A stretch of 6,443 nucleotides of DNA from Bacillota bacterium (GTDB lineage: Bacteria; Bacillota; Clostridia; Lachnospirales; Lachnospiraceae): assembly GCA_023424235.1 (NCBI GenBank), contig JAFAEB010000354.1:1-6443 (forward strand), written 5' to 3'. The notes under the pieces are model-generated. The model was given only the letters and a program-made list of their open reading frames with translations. It ran no database searches and was not told the origin of the DNA. A program made the translations under genes and the position numbers. Below are positions 1 to 4,859 of this stretch, one piece after another (within the stretch, counting starts at the first letter, position 1; every line of letters starts with the position of its first letter).

Positions 1-74
1 CCTATAATCATACATAGTATTACCCATAAAGTTAAATAGGTCTCAAAAAAACCAATTCCTTTACTTTTACTCAT
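1..74 (-). CDS. acr3: Acr3-family arsenite efflux permease (ArsB/Acr3), N-terminal fragment
   Basis: Partial gene; only the first 24 codons are in the window and it continues past the left edge. The ATG is at 74-72, preceded by GGAGG (within 'ggaggattaataa') at good spacing. The fragment reads MSKSKGIGFFETYLTLWV followed by a hydrophobic stretch (ILCMII), which matches the very conserved N terminus of bacterial Acr3 arsenite carriers (a short polar lead, GIGFFExYLTLWV, then the first membrane segment). Acr3 proteins are ten-helix inner-membrane antiporters that export As(OH)3 and in some cases antimonite. The start overlaps the end of arsR by 8 nt (ATGAGTAA), so the two are co-transcribed and probably translationally coupled. 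The name arsB is also used for this family, but the sequence is of Acr3 rather than E. coli ArsB type. The identification rests on a short fragment, strengthened by the arsR context. Confidence 0.85.
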   Translation of the reverse strand, partial: MSKSKGIGFFETYLTLWVILCMII

Positions 75-417
75 TTATTAATCCTCCATCACATTCATTT
101 TGATTATTCTCTTTATTACAGTTCCTACAGATACATTCTTTTTTAGGTGTTATAATTCCCATTAAAAAATACATCATTTCATTTGCACTTTGTAAATCAA
201 GACTGTATTTGATCCAGGTTCCATCCTTACGCCCAATTACTAATCCGCATTCCATTAAAGATTTCATATGATGGGATAATGTTGGCTGTGAAAAATCGAA
301 ATGTTTTTGAATATCACATGCACATAGTTCTCCGCAGGATAAAAGATCGAGTATTTTTAATCGGTTTGGATCTGCTATAGCTTTAATCCATTTACTTTTT
401 TCTTCATAGTAATTCAT
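67..417 (-). CDS. arsR: ArsR/SmtB-family arsenite-responsive transcriptional repressor
   Basis: A 116-residue winged-helix repressor that should bind the ars promoter and release it when As(III) or Sb(III) binds its cysteines. Visible features: the ADPNRLKIL N-terminal helix (residues 15-23); the metal-site motif ELCACD (30-35) with Cys32 and Cys34; the recognition helix SQPTLSHHMKSL (43-54); and the wing around GRKDGTWIKYSL (62-73). In the plasmid R773 ArsR the site is Cys32/Cys34/Cys37. Here position 37 is Gln, but the first two, known to suffice for induction in R773, are kept. Unusually there is a second cysteine cluster at the C terminus, CICRNC (95-100) plus Cys109, as well as Cys28 and Cys57. 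The start ATG (417-415) has GGAGGT only 3 nt upstream. The stop overlaps the acr3 start. A strong promoter with an inverted repeat in its spacer lies just upstream, implying autoregulation. Confidence 0.95.
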   Translation of the reverse strand: MNYYEEKSKWIKAIADPNRLKILDLLSCGELCACDIQKHFDFSQPTLSHHMKSLMECGLVIGRKDGTWIKYSLDLQSANEMMYFLMGIITPKKECICRNCNKENNQNECDGGLINE

Positions 418-420
418 ATT

Positions 421-426
421 ACCTCC
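421..426 (-). promoter_or_regulatory. Ribosome binding site of arsR
   Basis: GGAGGT on the minus strand, 3 nt before the arsR ATG (417-415). The match to the anti-Shine-Dalgarno sequence is strong but the spacing is short. No alternative in-frame Met occurs in the first 50 residues, so this start stands. Confidence 0.7.
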
Positions 427-453
427 ATTATGTTAAATAATTTGACTTATTAT

Positions 454-482
454 ATTATATAGATATTTATCTATATAGTCAA
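454..482 (-). promoter_or_regulatory. SigA-type promoter of arsR-acr3
   Basis: On the minus strand, a -35 box TTGACT (482-477; 5 of 6 to consensus) and a perfect -10 box TATAAT (459-454) are separated by exactly 17 nt. Transcription would start near 447, giving a leader of about 30 nt before arsR. This is the strongest promoter seen in the window. Confidence 0.88.
456..477. promoter_or_regulatory. Predicted ArsR operator, perfect inverted repeat inside the promoter
   Basis: Two 10-bp arms, TATATAGATA (456-465) and TATCTATATA (468-477), are exact reverse complements separated by 2 nt. The dyad fills the spacer between the -35 and -10 boxes of arsR and touches both. AT-rich dyads of this kind are typical ArsR/SmtB binding sites, and the location would block RNA polymerase when the dimer is bound. 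ArsR as the binder is inferred from position. Confidence 0.8.
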
Positions 483-522
483 TATATTAATCTTTGATTA
501 TATGTATGACATATTTTTAATA

Positions 523-540
523 TACATAATTATCTATGTA
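523..540. repeat. Secondary inverted repeat upstream of the ars promoter
   Basis: TACATA (523-528) and TATGTA (535-540) form a 6-bp dyad with a 6-nt spacer, about 40 bp upstream of the ars -35 box. Its composition resembles the main operator (it contains 'atctat'), so it could be an auxiliary ArsR site. In such AT-rich DNA it could also be chance. Confidence 0.35.
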
Positions 541-562
541 ATAAAAAAACACAATATAAATT

Positions 563-574
563 TTGTTATAACAA
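563..574. repeat. Perfect 12-bp palindrome TTGTTATAACAA
   Basis: An exact palindrome in the AT-rich intergenic region about 80 bp upstream of the ars -35 box. It has no clear promoter association, so its function is unknown and it may be a chance product of base composition. Confidence 0.3.
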
Positions 575-644
575 TATAACATAATTAAGTTATGAAAAAC
601 ATGTCATTCCGTAATAGTTATAATGTTATCATGCTTAACAGTAG

Positions 645-686
645 ATAAAAAAGTCCATACTACAATTGTAGTATGGACTTTTTTAT
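645..686. terminator. Bidirectional rho-independent terminator after the ArsN1-like gene
   Basis: A perfect 42-bp palindrome centred at 665/666. The GTCCATACTACAA / TTGTAGTATGGAC core is flanked by six A on the left and six T on the right, so it gives a stem followed by a U-tract on either strand. It lies 40 nt downstream of the acetyltransferase stop (727) and would also insulate the arsR promoter from upstream transcription. Confidence 0.92.
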
Positions 687-726
687 GAAATATATAATTC
701 TAAATAAGGTAGTTGCTAATAAAGGG

Positions 727-1230
727 TTAGGATATTCCGACTACCTTACTTCTTCGCTCAAGGAGAACCGTATTTTGCCATTGTCCATCTGCATCTTTTG
801 CAATGTTTTCTCTATAACCAACTACTCGGAAACCTACTTTGCTATGTAACTTTATACTTGTTATATTTTTTTCCATCACTGAAGATTGAAGTGTCCAAAT
901 ATCATGTTTTTCAGAATTGATAATTAGCTCATCTAGTAAAATGGAGCCTATCTTTTTTCCCCTATGATTAGCGGAGATATAAATACTAACCTCTGCTACC
1001 CCACGATATACGCATCGACTACTTACAGGAGATAAAGCTGCCCAACCTACTACCTGATTCATCTCATCAACAGACACATATCTTAATATTTTTAAATGAC
1101 CTTTATCCCAATCTTCATATGAGGGGATTTCAGTTTGAAAAGTAGCGCATTTTGTTTCTAAGCCTTGTCCATAAATCTCAGCTACAGCTGGGTAATCATT
1201 CTCACACATATCTCGAATATAAATTTCCAT
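727..1230 (-). CDS. arsN1: GNAT N-acetyltransferase of the phosphinothricin/arsinothricin family (ArsN1-like)
   Basis: A 167-residue cytoplasmic acetyltransferase expected to transfer acetyl from acetyl-CoA to the alpha-amino group of a glutamate-analogue antibiotic. Visible hallmarks of the PAT/ArsN1 family: EIYGQGLETKCATFQTE (18-34), VVGWAALSPVSSR (60-72), YRGVAEVSIYIS (75-86), the acetyl-CoA loop RGKKIG (90-95), LHSKVGF (128-134) and the C-terminal DGQWQNTVLLER (148-159). Glu80 and His129 fall 49 residues apart, the same spacing as the proposed catalytic Glu88/His137 pair of the Streptomyces bar enzyme. In the pyrophosphate loop one usual glycine is Lys (RGKKIG rather than RGxGIG). Proximity to arsR-acr3 favours arsinothricin over phosphinothricin as the relevant substrate. 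It has its own promoter and terminator, so it is not in the arsR transcript. AAGGAGAA lies 5 nt before the ATG. The fold and family are certain; the substrate is inferred. Confidence 0.85.
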   Translation of the reverse strand: MEIYIRDMCENDYPAVAEIYGQGLETKCATFQTEIPSYEDWDKGHLKILRYVSVDEMNQVVGWAALSPVSSRCVYRGVAEVSIYISANHRGKKIGSILLDELIINSEKHDIWTLQSSVMEKNITSIKLHSKVGFRVVGYRENIAKDADGQWQNTVLLERRSKVVGIS

Positions 1231-1259
1231 ATGAGTTCTCCTTATAATATGATTTTTAC

Positions 1260-1288
1260 ATTATATTCCTAGTTTTATCAATATGCAA
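1260..1288 (-). promoter_or_regulatory. SigA-type promoter of the ArsN1-like gene
   Basis: On the minus strand, TTGCAT (1288-1283) and TATAAT (1265-1260) are separated by 17 nt and lie 30 nt upstream of the ATG. No inverted repeat like the arsR operator overlaps it, so arsenic control of this gene is not evident from the sequence. Confidence 0.75.
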
Positions 1289-1300
1289 CAATAAAATGAG

Positions 1301-1328
1301 AAAAAATGCACCCTAATTTAGGATGCAT
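1301..1328 (-). terminator. Rho-independent terminator of the DUF368/PopT gene
   Basis: On the minus strand, a 10-bp stem (ATGCATCCTA / TAGGGTGCAT, one G-U pair) with a 3-nt loop, followed by six T (1306-1301). It lies 90 nt past the DUF368 stop and just upstream of the acetyltransferase promoter, so the two genes are separate units. Confidence 0.85.
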
Positions 1329-1418
1329 CTGTAATTTAAAGCTTAATGTGTAAATTTTAAATAAGCAATTAACGAAAGATATAAACGAATTATCTAAAGA
1401 ATTATGTTAGTATCCTCA

Positions 1419-2264
1419 TTAATCGTTAGAAAATCTGGATAATGAATTAATCCCCTTAAACCCTAATATAAAGGTAACGATAGATAGCAAGACAGAGGAT
1501 ACCCACCAAGTGATGTTCGCATTATCTGGTATAGCTGGGAAAATAATATCACTAAATATTTCGGACGTAGAACCTAAAACAAAACCTATGATAATACAAT
1601 ATGTTTGATAAGAATAGCGATTCATTAACCATTCTAATGGCTTGGTAATAATAAATATTCCAAGTAGTGTAGTAACACCTAATATACCGATATAGATTAT
1701 ATCGAACTTGGTAATTGCTAGAAGTAAATCATCGTACATTCCTAATACAATTAGCATGTGAGAAGTACTGATGCCAGGTAATACTAAAGCCATTGCAATA
1801 CAGATTCCCGTTAAGAACATCATAATATAATAAGTAAAACCAGAACCCGAAGTAACATCAATACTTCCAAGTGGAATTGCACCAATGGAGATAACACACA
1901 CTAGGCCGATTATAAAATATATTACTGCTGAAAATTTAAGGGTTGACATATTGGTCTTTTTATATAATGCAGGAATACCTCCTATAACTGCACCTAAGAA
2001 AAAGAAAGATACAGGAACTGGAAATTTCTCTAATAACCATGTAATCACAAAAGCTAATGAGGCAATACCCACTGCTGCCCCAATGCAAAATTTCATTAAA
2101 AAGAAGATATTTTTCTTTATATCTTTAAAAAAGTTACTAATGGTACTAATTAACCTATCGTAGATACCTAATAAGATGGCCATAGTTCCACCACTTACAC
2201 CTGGGACACTCATGGAAGAACCAATAAGAAATCCTTTTAACATTATTAATAAATTGCTTTTCAT
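1419..2264 (-). CDS. popT: DUF368 family membrane protein, putative polyprenyl-phosphate transporter PopT
   Basis: A polytopic inner-membrane protein of 281 residues. DUF368 proteins (PopT) have been shown to recycle undecaprenyl phosphate across the membrane for cell-wall and teichoic-acid synthesis. The family signature occurs twice, as expected for its internal repeat: SMSVPGVSGGTMAILLGIYD (residues 17-36) and ALVLPGISTSHMLIVLGMYD (159-178). Both carry the V/L-PG-V/I-S core followed by LG-x-YD. Around eight hydrophobic segments separate them. The frame is open to an ATG at 2297, but that codon has no ribosome binding site. The ATG at 2264 has AAAGGA 6 nt upstream and is followed directly by a hydrophobic helix, so it is preferred. 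The gene appears monocistronic, with a terminator at 1328-1301. Family assignment is firm; the transport role is inferred from characterised homologues. Confidence 0.9.
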   Translation of the reverse strand: MKSNLLIMLKGFLIGSSMSVPGVSGGTMAILLGIYDRLISTISNFFKDIKKNIFFLMKFCIGAAVGIASLAFVITWLLEKFPVPVSFFFLGAVIGGIPALYKKTNMSTLKFSAVIYFIIGLVCVISIGAIPLGSIDVTSGSGFTYYIMMFLTGICIAMALVLPGISTSHMLIVLGMYDDLLLAITKFDIIYIGILGVTTLLGIFIITKPLEWLMNRYSYQTYCIIIGFVLGSTSEIFSDIIFPAIPDNANITWWVSSVLLSIVTFILGFKGINSLSRFSND

Positions 2265-2270
2265 ATCATT

Positions 2271-2276
2271 TCCTTT
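2271..2276 (-). promoter_or_regulatory. Ribosome binding site deciding the DUF368 start
   Basis: AAAGGA on the minus strand, 6 nt before the ATG at 2264-2262. The alternative upstream ATG at 2297 is preceded by 'ataatttgaata', with no Shine-Dalgarno match, so the shorter protein is chosen. Confidence 0.7.
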
Positions 2277-2304
2277 CAAAACATTAATTCTTTTCATTAT
2301 TCAA

Positions 2305-2310
2305 ATTATA
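2305..2310 (-). promoter_or_regulatory. Possible -10 box for the DUF368 gene
   Basis: A perfect TATAAT on the minus strand, 40 nt upstream of the preferred start. The hexamer 17 nt upstream (TATATT) is a poor -35 box, so this promoter would be weak or need an activator. In a 70%-AT region this could be coincidental. Confidence 0.4.
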
Positions 2311-2406
2311 TTACATAATTAAGTAAAAATATATAGTTTTTGTTCCTTTTTGTGAAATTTATGGATTTGAGATAATGTTAATCAAAATTGAATCCTATTT
2401 GATATT

Positions 2407-2988
2407 TTAAATGTTAAATTTTAAATTACGAATAGCCTTAGTCTTTTCATCAATCCATTCATATATTTTTATTATTTCATCCTCGTAACTTTCACAAATT
2501 TCAAAGTAATTCATATGGTTTTTTCCGCATAGCTGCGCTTGTTCATAATGGAGTTTGATAAAATTATCGATATTCATATAATCTTCATCCATTTCTTTAT
2601 ACTCGATGATACTTTTATAGGTAAGTATACTAGACTTAAATTGACTATCAATATAATGTTTGGAAAAACCTAGGTACAGCAAAATTATATGTTTTAGGTA
2701 CTCAGGTTCAAAATCATCCTTATAAGTAGTTGGAATATAGCAGCCTTCTATAATTAGATGCTGATCATTTTCAATATTTGTCTTAATAATTCCTTTGATA
2801 ATTGGCCATATCTTTTCTGCTATTTCTTCATCCCTGTCTGTCGCTTTAAAGTCACAATAGCGATTACCACGTATCAATCCCATCTTAATATGATCTATTG
2901 ATAAATATGGTATATGATACTTTTCTAATAATTTCTGGGACATATTGGTTTTTCCTGTACAGCTTACCCCACCAATTAATATAATCAT
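2407..2988 (-). CDS. Small P-loop kinase / AAA-type NTPase of unknown substrate
   Basis: A 193-residue soluble protein with a Walker A loop right at the N terminus, GGVSCTGKT (residues 6-14, GxxxxGKT with Lys13). Next come SIDHIKMGLIRG (30-41), where Asp32 could act as a catalytic or substrate-contacting acid, and a beta strand LIIEGCYIP (78-86) in which Glu81 sits where a Walker B acid would be. This layout is that of small nucleotide/sugar kinases and antibiotic phosphotransferases (adenylate-kinase-like, 2-phosphoglycerate-kinase-like and chloramphenicol-phosphotransferase/zeta-toxin-like groups). No signal peptide or membrane segment is present. The ATG has AAAGGA upstream at a rather long distance (12 nt). 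It starts 38 nt after the APH-fold kinase stop with no terminator between, so the two are probably one operon. No convincing terminator follows it before the DUF368 gene. The NTP-binding fold is certain; the substrate cannot be named. Confidence 0.82.
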   Translation of the reverse strand: MIILIGGVSCTGKTNMSQKLLEKYHIPYLSIDHIKMGLIRGNRYCDFKATDRDEEIAEKIWPIIKGIIKTNIENDQHLIIEGCYIPTTYKDDFEPEYLKHIILLYLGFSKHYIDSQFKSSILTYKSIIEYKEMDEDYMNIDNFIKLHYEQAQLCGKNHMNYFEICESYEDEIIKIYEWIDEKTKAIRNLKFNI

Positions 2989-3026
2989 AATGTTAACTTT
3001 TCCTTTACTTATTGCACCCTATTATT

Positions 3027-4016
3027 TTAAAATAAATAAAATACCGTTTCACCATTTAGGAATTTTGGGTAAAATTCATTACATAGTTTTTCAGCACTCT
3101 TTTTAATCCAACCTCTATTATCGGCATCTTTAATAAATAAATTATAACTTATTAAGCTATCATAAAATATTAAGCTATCCACATAGATTAAATCTTCGTA
3201 AGAAAATGGTAATATAGAAGCATATCCATCTAAAAATATATTTCGTTTTTCACTTTTAACTATGGTACCAGCACTACCTAAATCAAACAGATAATACCCG
3301 TATCCAGATAAGCAAAAATCAATAAAAGATAGACTACCATTACTTACAATAATATTGCCAGGTTGATAATCTGCATGTATTAATCCCCATGCGTTACTTC
3401 TACTATCTAATGCCTTAAGGTTATCAATTACTTTTGCAGCTACTTTTGTCATTAGCTTATATTGTTCCAAATCATATAGTTCTACTTCAACACCATATTC
3501 TAGGTCTTTTAATGCTTTTTCTAGTTCTTCAATGGAATAGGCTGGTCTCTTAAAATCTTTGCTAGGCTTAAACTCCATAGAACCCTTATGTAACTTAGCT
3601 ACGTTGATTCCAAATGTATGGATAATTTCATCTTCAACATCATTGGATAGGTCTAGCGTATTACCTTCTATCCATTTTAGTAAGGTTGCATATAGGGGAG
3701 TATGGCTCTCATCATCCATAGATATAGCAACTAATTCTCCATTACATGTATAAATCGGTTCTTGAATCGATAATGTTGTATGTTTGGCTAAGTGATCTAG
3801 AAATTCCATTTCAGATTTTAAACAGGCATAGGTGTGTTGCAACCCAGAAAAGCCTATGATTTTTGATTTATGGATTCTAAGTACATAAATATCATTATGT
3901 ATATCATCTATAATCTTAAAGATCATGTTTTCATTGTGCCTTATAAATTCGATCTTGGTAGAAGATATTGGATATAAAGGTAGTACTTTATTTGCATAAT
4001 CTATATAATCTATCAT
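3027..4016 (-). CDS. Aminoglycoside phosphotransferase/choline kinase-fold (APH family) protein
   Basis: About 329 residues with the APH-type protein-kinase-like fold. Numbering from the chosen start, the N-lobe strand YVLRIHKSK lies at about 44-52, and the catalytic loop HADYQPGN at 214-221 has Asp216 as base and Asn221 as Mg ligand. It is followed by SFIDFCLSGYGYYLFDLG (230-247), with metal-binding Asp233 and the family's trailing Asp245. Members phosphorylate hydroxyls of small molecules (aminoglycosides, choline, homoserine, methylthioribose, sugars). Nothing here picks out the substrate, and a standard aminoglycoside-resistance allele is not recognised. The position usually occupied by the N-lobe lysine reads Arg (VLRIHK), as in several non-resistance family members. 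The frame is open up to a TTG at 4034, but that codon overlaps the AAAGG Shine-Dalgarno (4031-4027). ATG at 4016 (10 nt spacing) is preferred over ATG at 4022 (4 nt). The gene precedes the P-loop kinase by 38 nt, and a 16-bp repeat array lies upstream. Confidence 0.88.
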   Translation of the reverse strand: MIDYIDYANKVLPLYPISSTKIEFIRHNENMIFKIIDDIHNDIYVLRIHKSKIIGFSGLQHTYACLKSEMEFLDHLAKHTTLSIQEPIYTCNGELVAISMDDESHTPLYATLLKWIEGNTLDLSNDVEDEIIHTFGINVAKLHKGSMEFKPSKDFKRPAYSIEELEKALKDLEYGVEVELYDLEQYKLMTKVAAKVIDNLKALDSRSNAWGLIHADYQPGNIIVSNGSLSFIDFCLSGYGYYLFDLGSAGTIVKSEKRNIFLDGYASILPFSYEDLIYVDSLIFYDSLISYNLFIKDADNRGWIKKSAEKLCNEFYPKFLNGETVFYLF

Positions 4017-4026
4017 CTTCATGTTA

Positions 4027-4031
4027 CCTTT
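4027..4031 (-). promoter_or_regulatory. Ribosome binding site deciding the start of the APH-fold gene
   Basis: AAAGG on the minus strand, 4 nt before ATG 4022-4020 and 10 nt before ATG 4016-4014. It overlaps the codons following the possible TTG at 4034, which excludes that longer start. The choice between the two ATGs changes the protein by two residues only. Confidence 0.6.
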
Positions 4032-4055
4032 CAACTTATAATTTATGTGTTCTTC

Positions 4056-4116
4056 ATTTTGTAATGTAATTCTGTAATGTTAACATTCTGTAATGTTTTC
4101 ATTCTGTAGCGTCATC
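4056..4116. repeat. 16-bp tandem direct repeats upstream of the APH-fold kinase gene
   Basis: Three contiguous 16-bp units, ATTCTGTAATGTTAAC (4069-4084), ATTCTGTAATGTTTTC (4085-4100) and the more diverged ATTCTGTAGCGTCATC (4101-4116), are preceded by a shorter 13-nt degenerate copy ATTTTGTAATGTA (4056-4068). The array also contains dyads: AATGTTAACATT (4076-4087) is a perfect palindrome, and AACATT-CTGT-AATGTT (4082-4097) is an inverted repeat. It fills most of the gap between the membrane-protein stop (4133) and the kinase start, where a promoter or leader should lie. Confidence 0.85.
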
Positions 4117-4132
4117 AAATTATTGCTTATCA

Positions 4133-4654
4133 TTATTTGTCATACCACCTTCTTTTCATTATAAGTGGTTGATATACAATTAGACATTGTGCTATAGCTA
4201 GTTCAACTATATAATTTACAAGACTAAAGTGTTTATTAAACGTGAAGTAAGAATAAACCATACTAAATACAATTATTATAATTCGATAGATATTAACTAG
4301 ATAAACAATCCATGTATTATTAGTTACATGTTTACGCTTCATGAACATACTAGCTAAACTGCAAATAAAAAGAATTGCTGTAGTCGCATATAGTGAAATA
4401 ACTGCAACTACTTTATATTTATGAAAGGCCCATATCATAAATTCATAGTCTATATGTCCATCTAAATGATAACGAAGCAACTCCATATCTAATTCCCTTG
4501 TTAACATCCACGTTCGCATAAATCCATATGCCGATAGTATAGTAGTAATTATCATGTAGCTAATGTTAGCAAACTTATTTCTACTTTTACTAATAACAAA
4601 GCTTATGGTGATAAGAATTAAAATAATAATACCACGAATGAGAATTGAATTCAT
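4133..4654 (-). CDS. Unrecognised small multi-pass membrane protein
   Basis: A 173-residue protein that I do not recognise. Hydrophobic segments at about residues 4-22, 31-50, 83-105, 116-137 and 143-163 suggest four or five membrane helices. A charged stretch RELDMELLRYHLDGHIDYEF (53-72) lies between the second and third helices, and the C terminus is basic (KRRWYDK). There is no signal-peptide cleavage site, no obvious catalytic motif and no conserved-cysteine pattern. The ATG is preceded by GGAGGT with a 3-nt gap, a strong site that supports a real gene. It lies 116 nt upstream of the APH-fold kinase on the same strand, with the repeat array between them, so co-transcription is possible but not demonstrated. 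It could be a helper or immunity-type membrane protein, but nothing in the sequence shows that. Confidence 0.75.
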   Translation of the reverse strand: MNSILIRGIIILILITISFVISKSRNKFANISYMIITTILSAYGFMRTWMLTRELDMELLRYHLDGHIDYEFMIWAFHKYKVVAVISLYATTAILFICSLASMFMKRKHVTNNTWIVYLVNIYRIIIIVFSMVYSYFTFNKHFSLVNYIVELAIAQCLIVYQPLIMKRRWYDK

Positions 4655-4814
4655 CTGACCTCCGATTCATTTATTAATTTTTAATGGTGATTCGGGAGTC
4701 AAAAGACTTGTATAATTTAAATAAGGTCTTTATACCTAAATCTATGATTAATACACTTGCAAATAATTATCCCATATATTACTAATAAAAGCAAATCAAA
4801 CCTAAATAATATTG

Positions 4815-4845
4815 AAAAAAAGGCAATCCAAGAATATGGATTACC
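4815..4845 (-). terminator. Rho-independent terminator of the short-chain dehydrogenase gene
   Basis: On the minus strand, a 9-bp stem (GGTAATCCA / TGGATTGCC, one G-U pair) with a 6-nt loop, followed by seven T (4821-4815). It lies 14 nt past the dehydrogenase stop (4860) and separates that gene from the membrane protein downstream. Confidence 0.92.
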
Positions 4846-4859
4846 TCTCATCTTTTTAA

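Larger units (their letters stand above)
418..726. other. Intergenic region between arsR and the ArsN1-like gene
   Basis: This is the only gene-free stretch of about 300 nt. It holds the arsR RBS, promoter and operator (421-482), further short dyads (523-540 and 563-574), and a bidirectional terminator (645-686). The rest is very AT-rich with no convincing coding sequence on either strand. Confidence 0.8.

Noticed and set aside
592..648. Short plus-strand reading frame of 18 codons (MKNMSFRNSY...) upstream of the terminator
   Set aside because: No ribosome binding site or credible promoter precedes it, and the length is expected by chance in AT-rich sequence.
1885..2163. Plus-strand open frame of 92 codons
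   Set aside because: It lies entirely antisense within the DUF368 gene. Its translation is low-complexity and lysine-rich (a reflection of hydrophobic codons on the other strand), and no ribosome binding site or promoter supports it.
2265..2297. N-terminal extension of the DUF368 protein from the ATG at 2297
   Set aside because: There is no Shine-Dalgarno sequence before that ATG, whereas the in-frame ATG at 2264 has AAAGGA at good spacing. The extra eleven residues are polar and atypical ahead of the first conserved helix.
2311..2406. Terminator after the P-loop kinase gene
   Set aside because: Only a weak ATCAAA/TTTGAT dyad is present with no GC-containing stem plus U-tract, so I did not call it. 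Read-through into the DUF368 gene remains possible.
2407..2988. Zeta-type toxin of a toxin-antitoxin pair
   Set aside because: The P-loop and length fit loosely, but no small antitoxin gene is adjacent. The upstream partner is a full-length APH-fold kinase, so a metabolic or resistance kinase is more likely.
3559..3753. Plus-strand open frame of 64 codons
   Set aside because: It is antisense to the middle of the APH-fold kinase gene, has no Shine-Dalgarno sequence and no recognisable domain.
4017..4034. N-terminal extension of the APH-fold kinase from a TTG at 4034
   Set aside because: The codons overlap the ribosome binding site that serves the ATGs at 4022/4016, and TTG itself has no upstream Shine-Dalgarno sequence.
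4056..4116. CRISPR array
   Set aside because: The units are only 16 bp, directly contiguous and without spacers, so this is a tandem repeat and not a CRISPR array. No cas genes are present.
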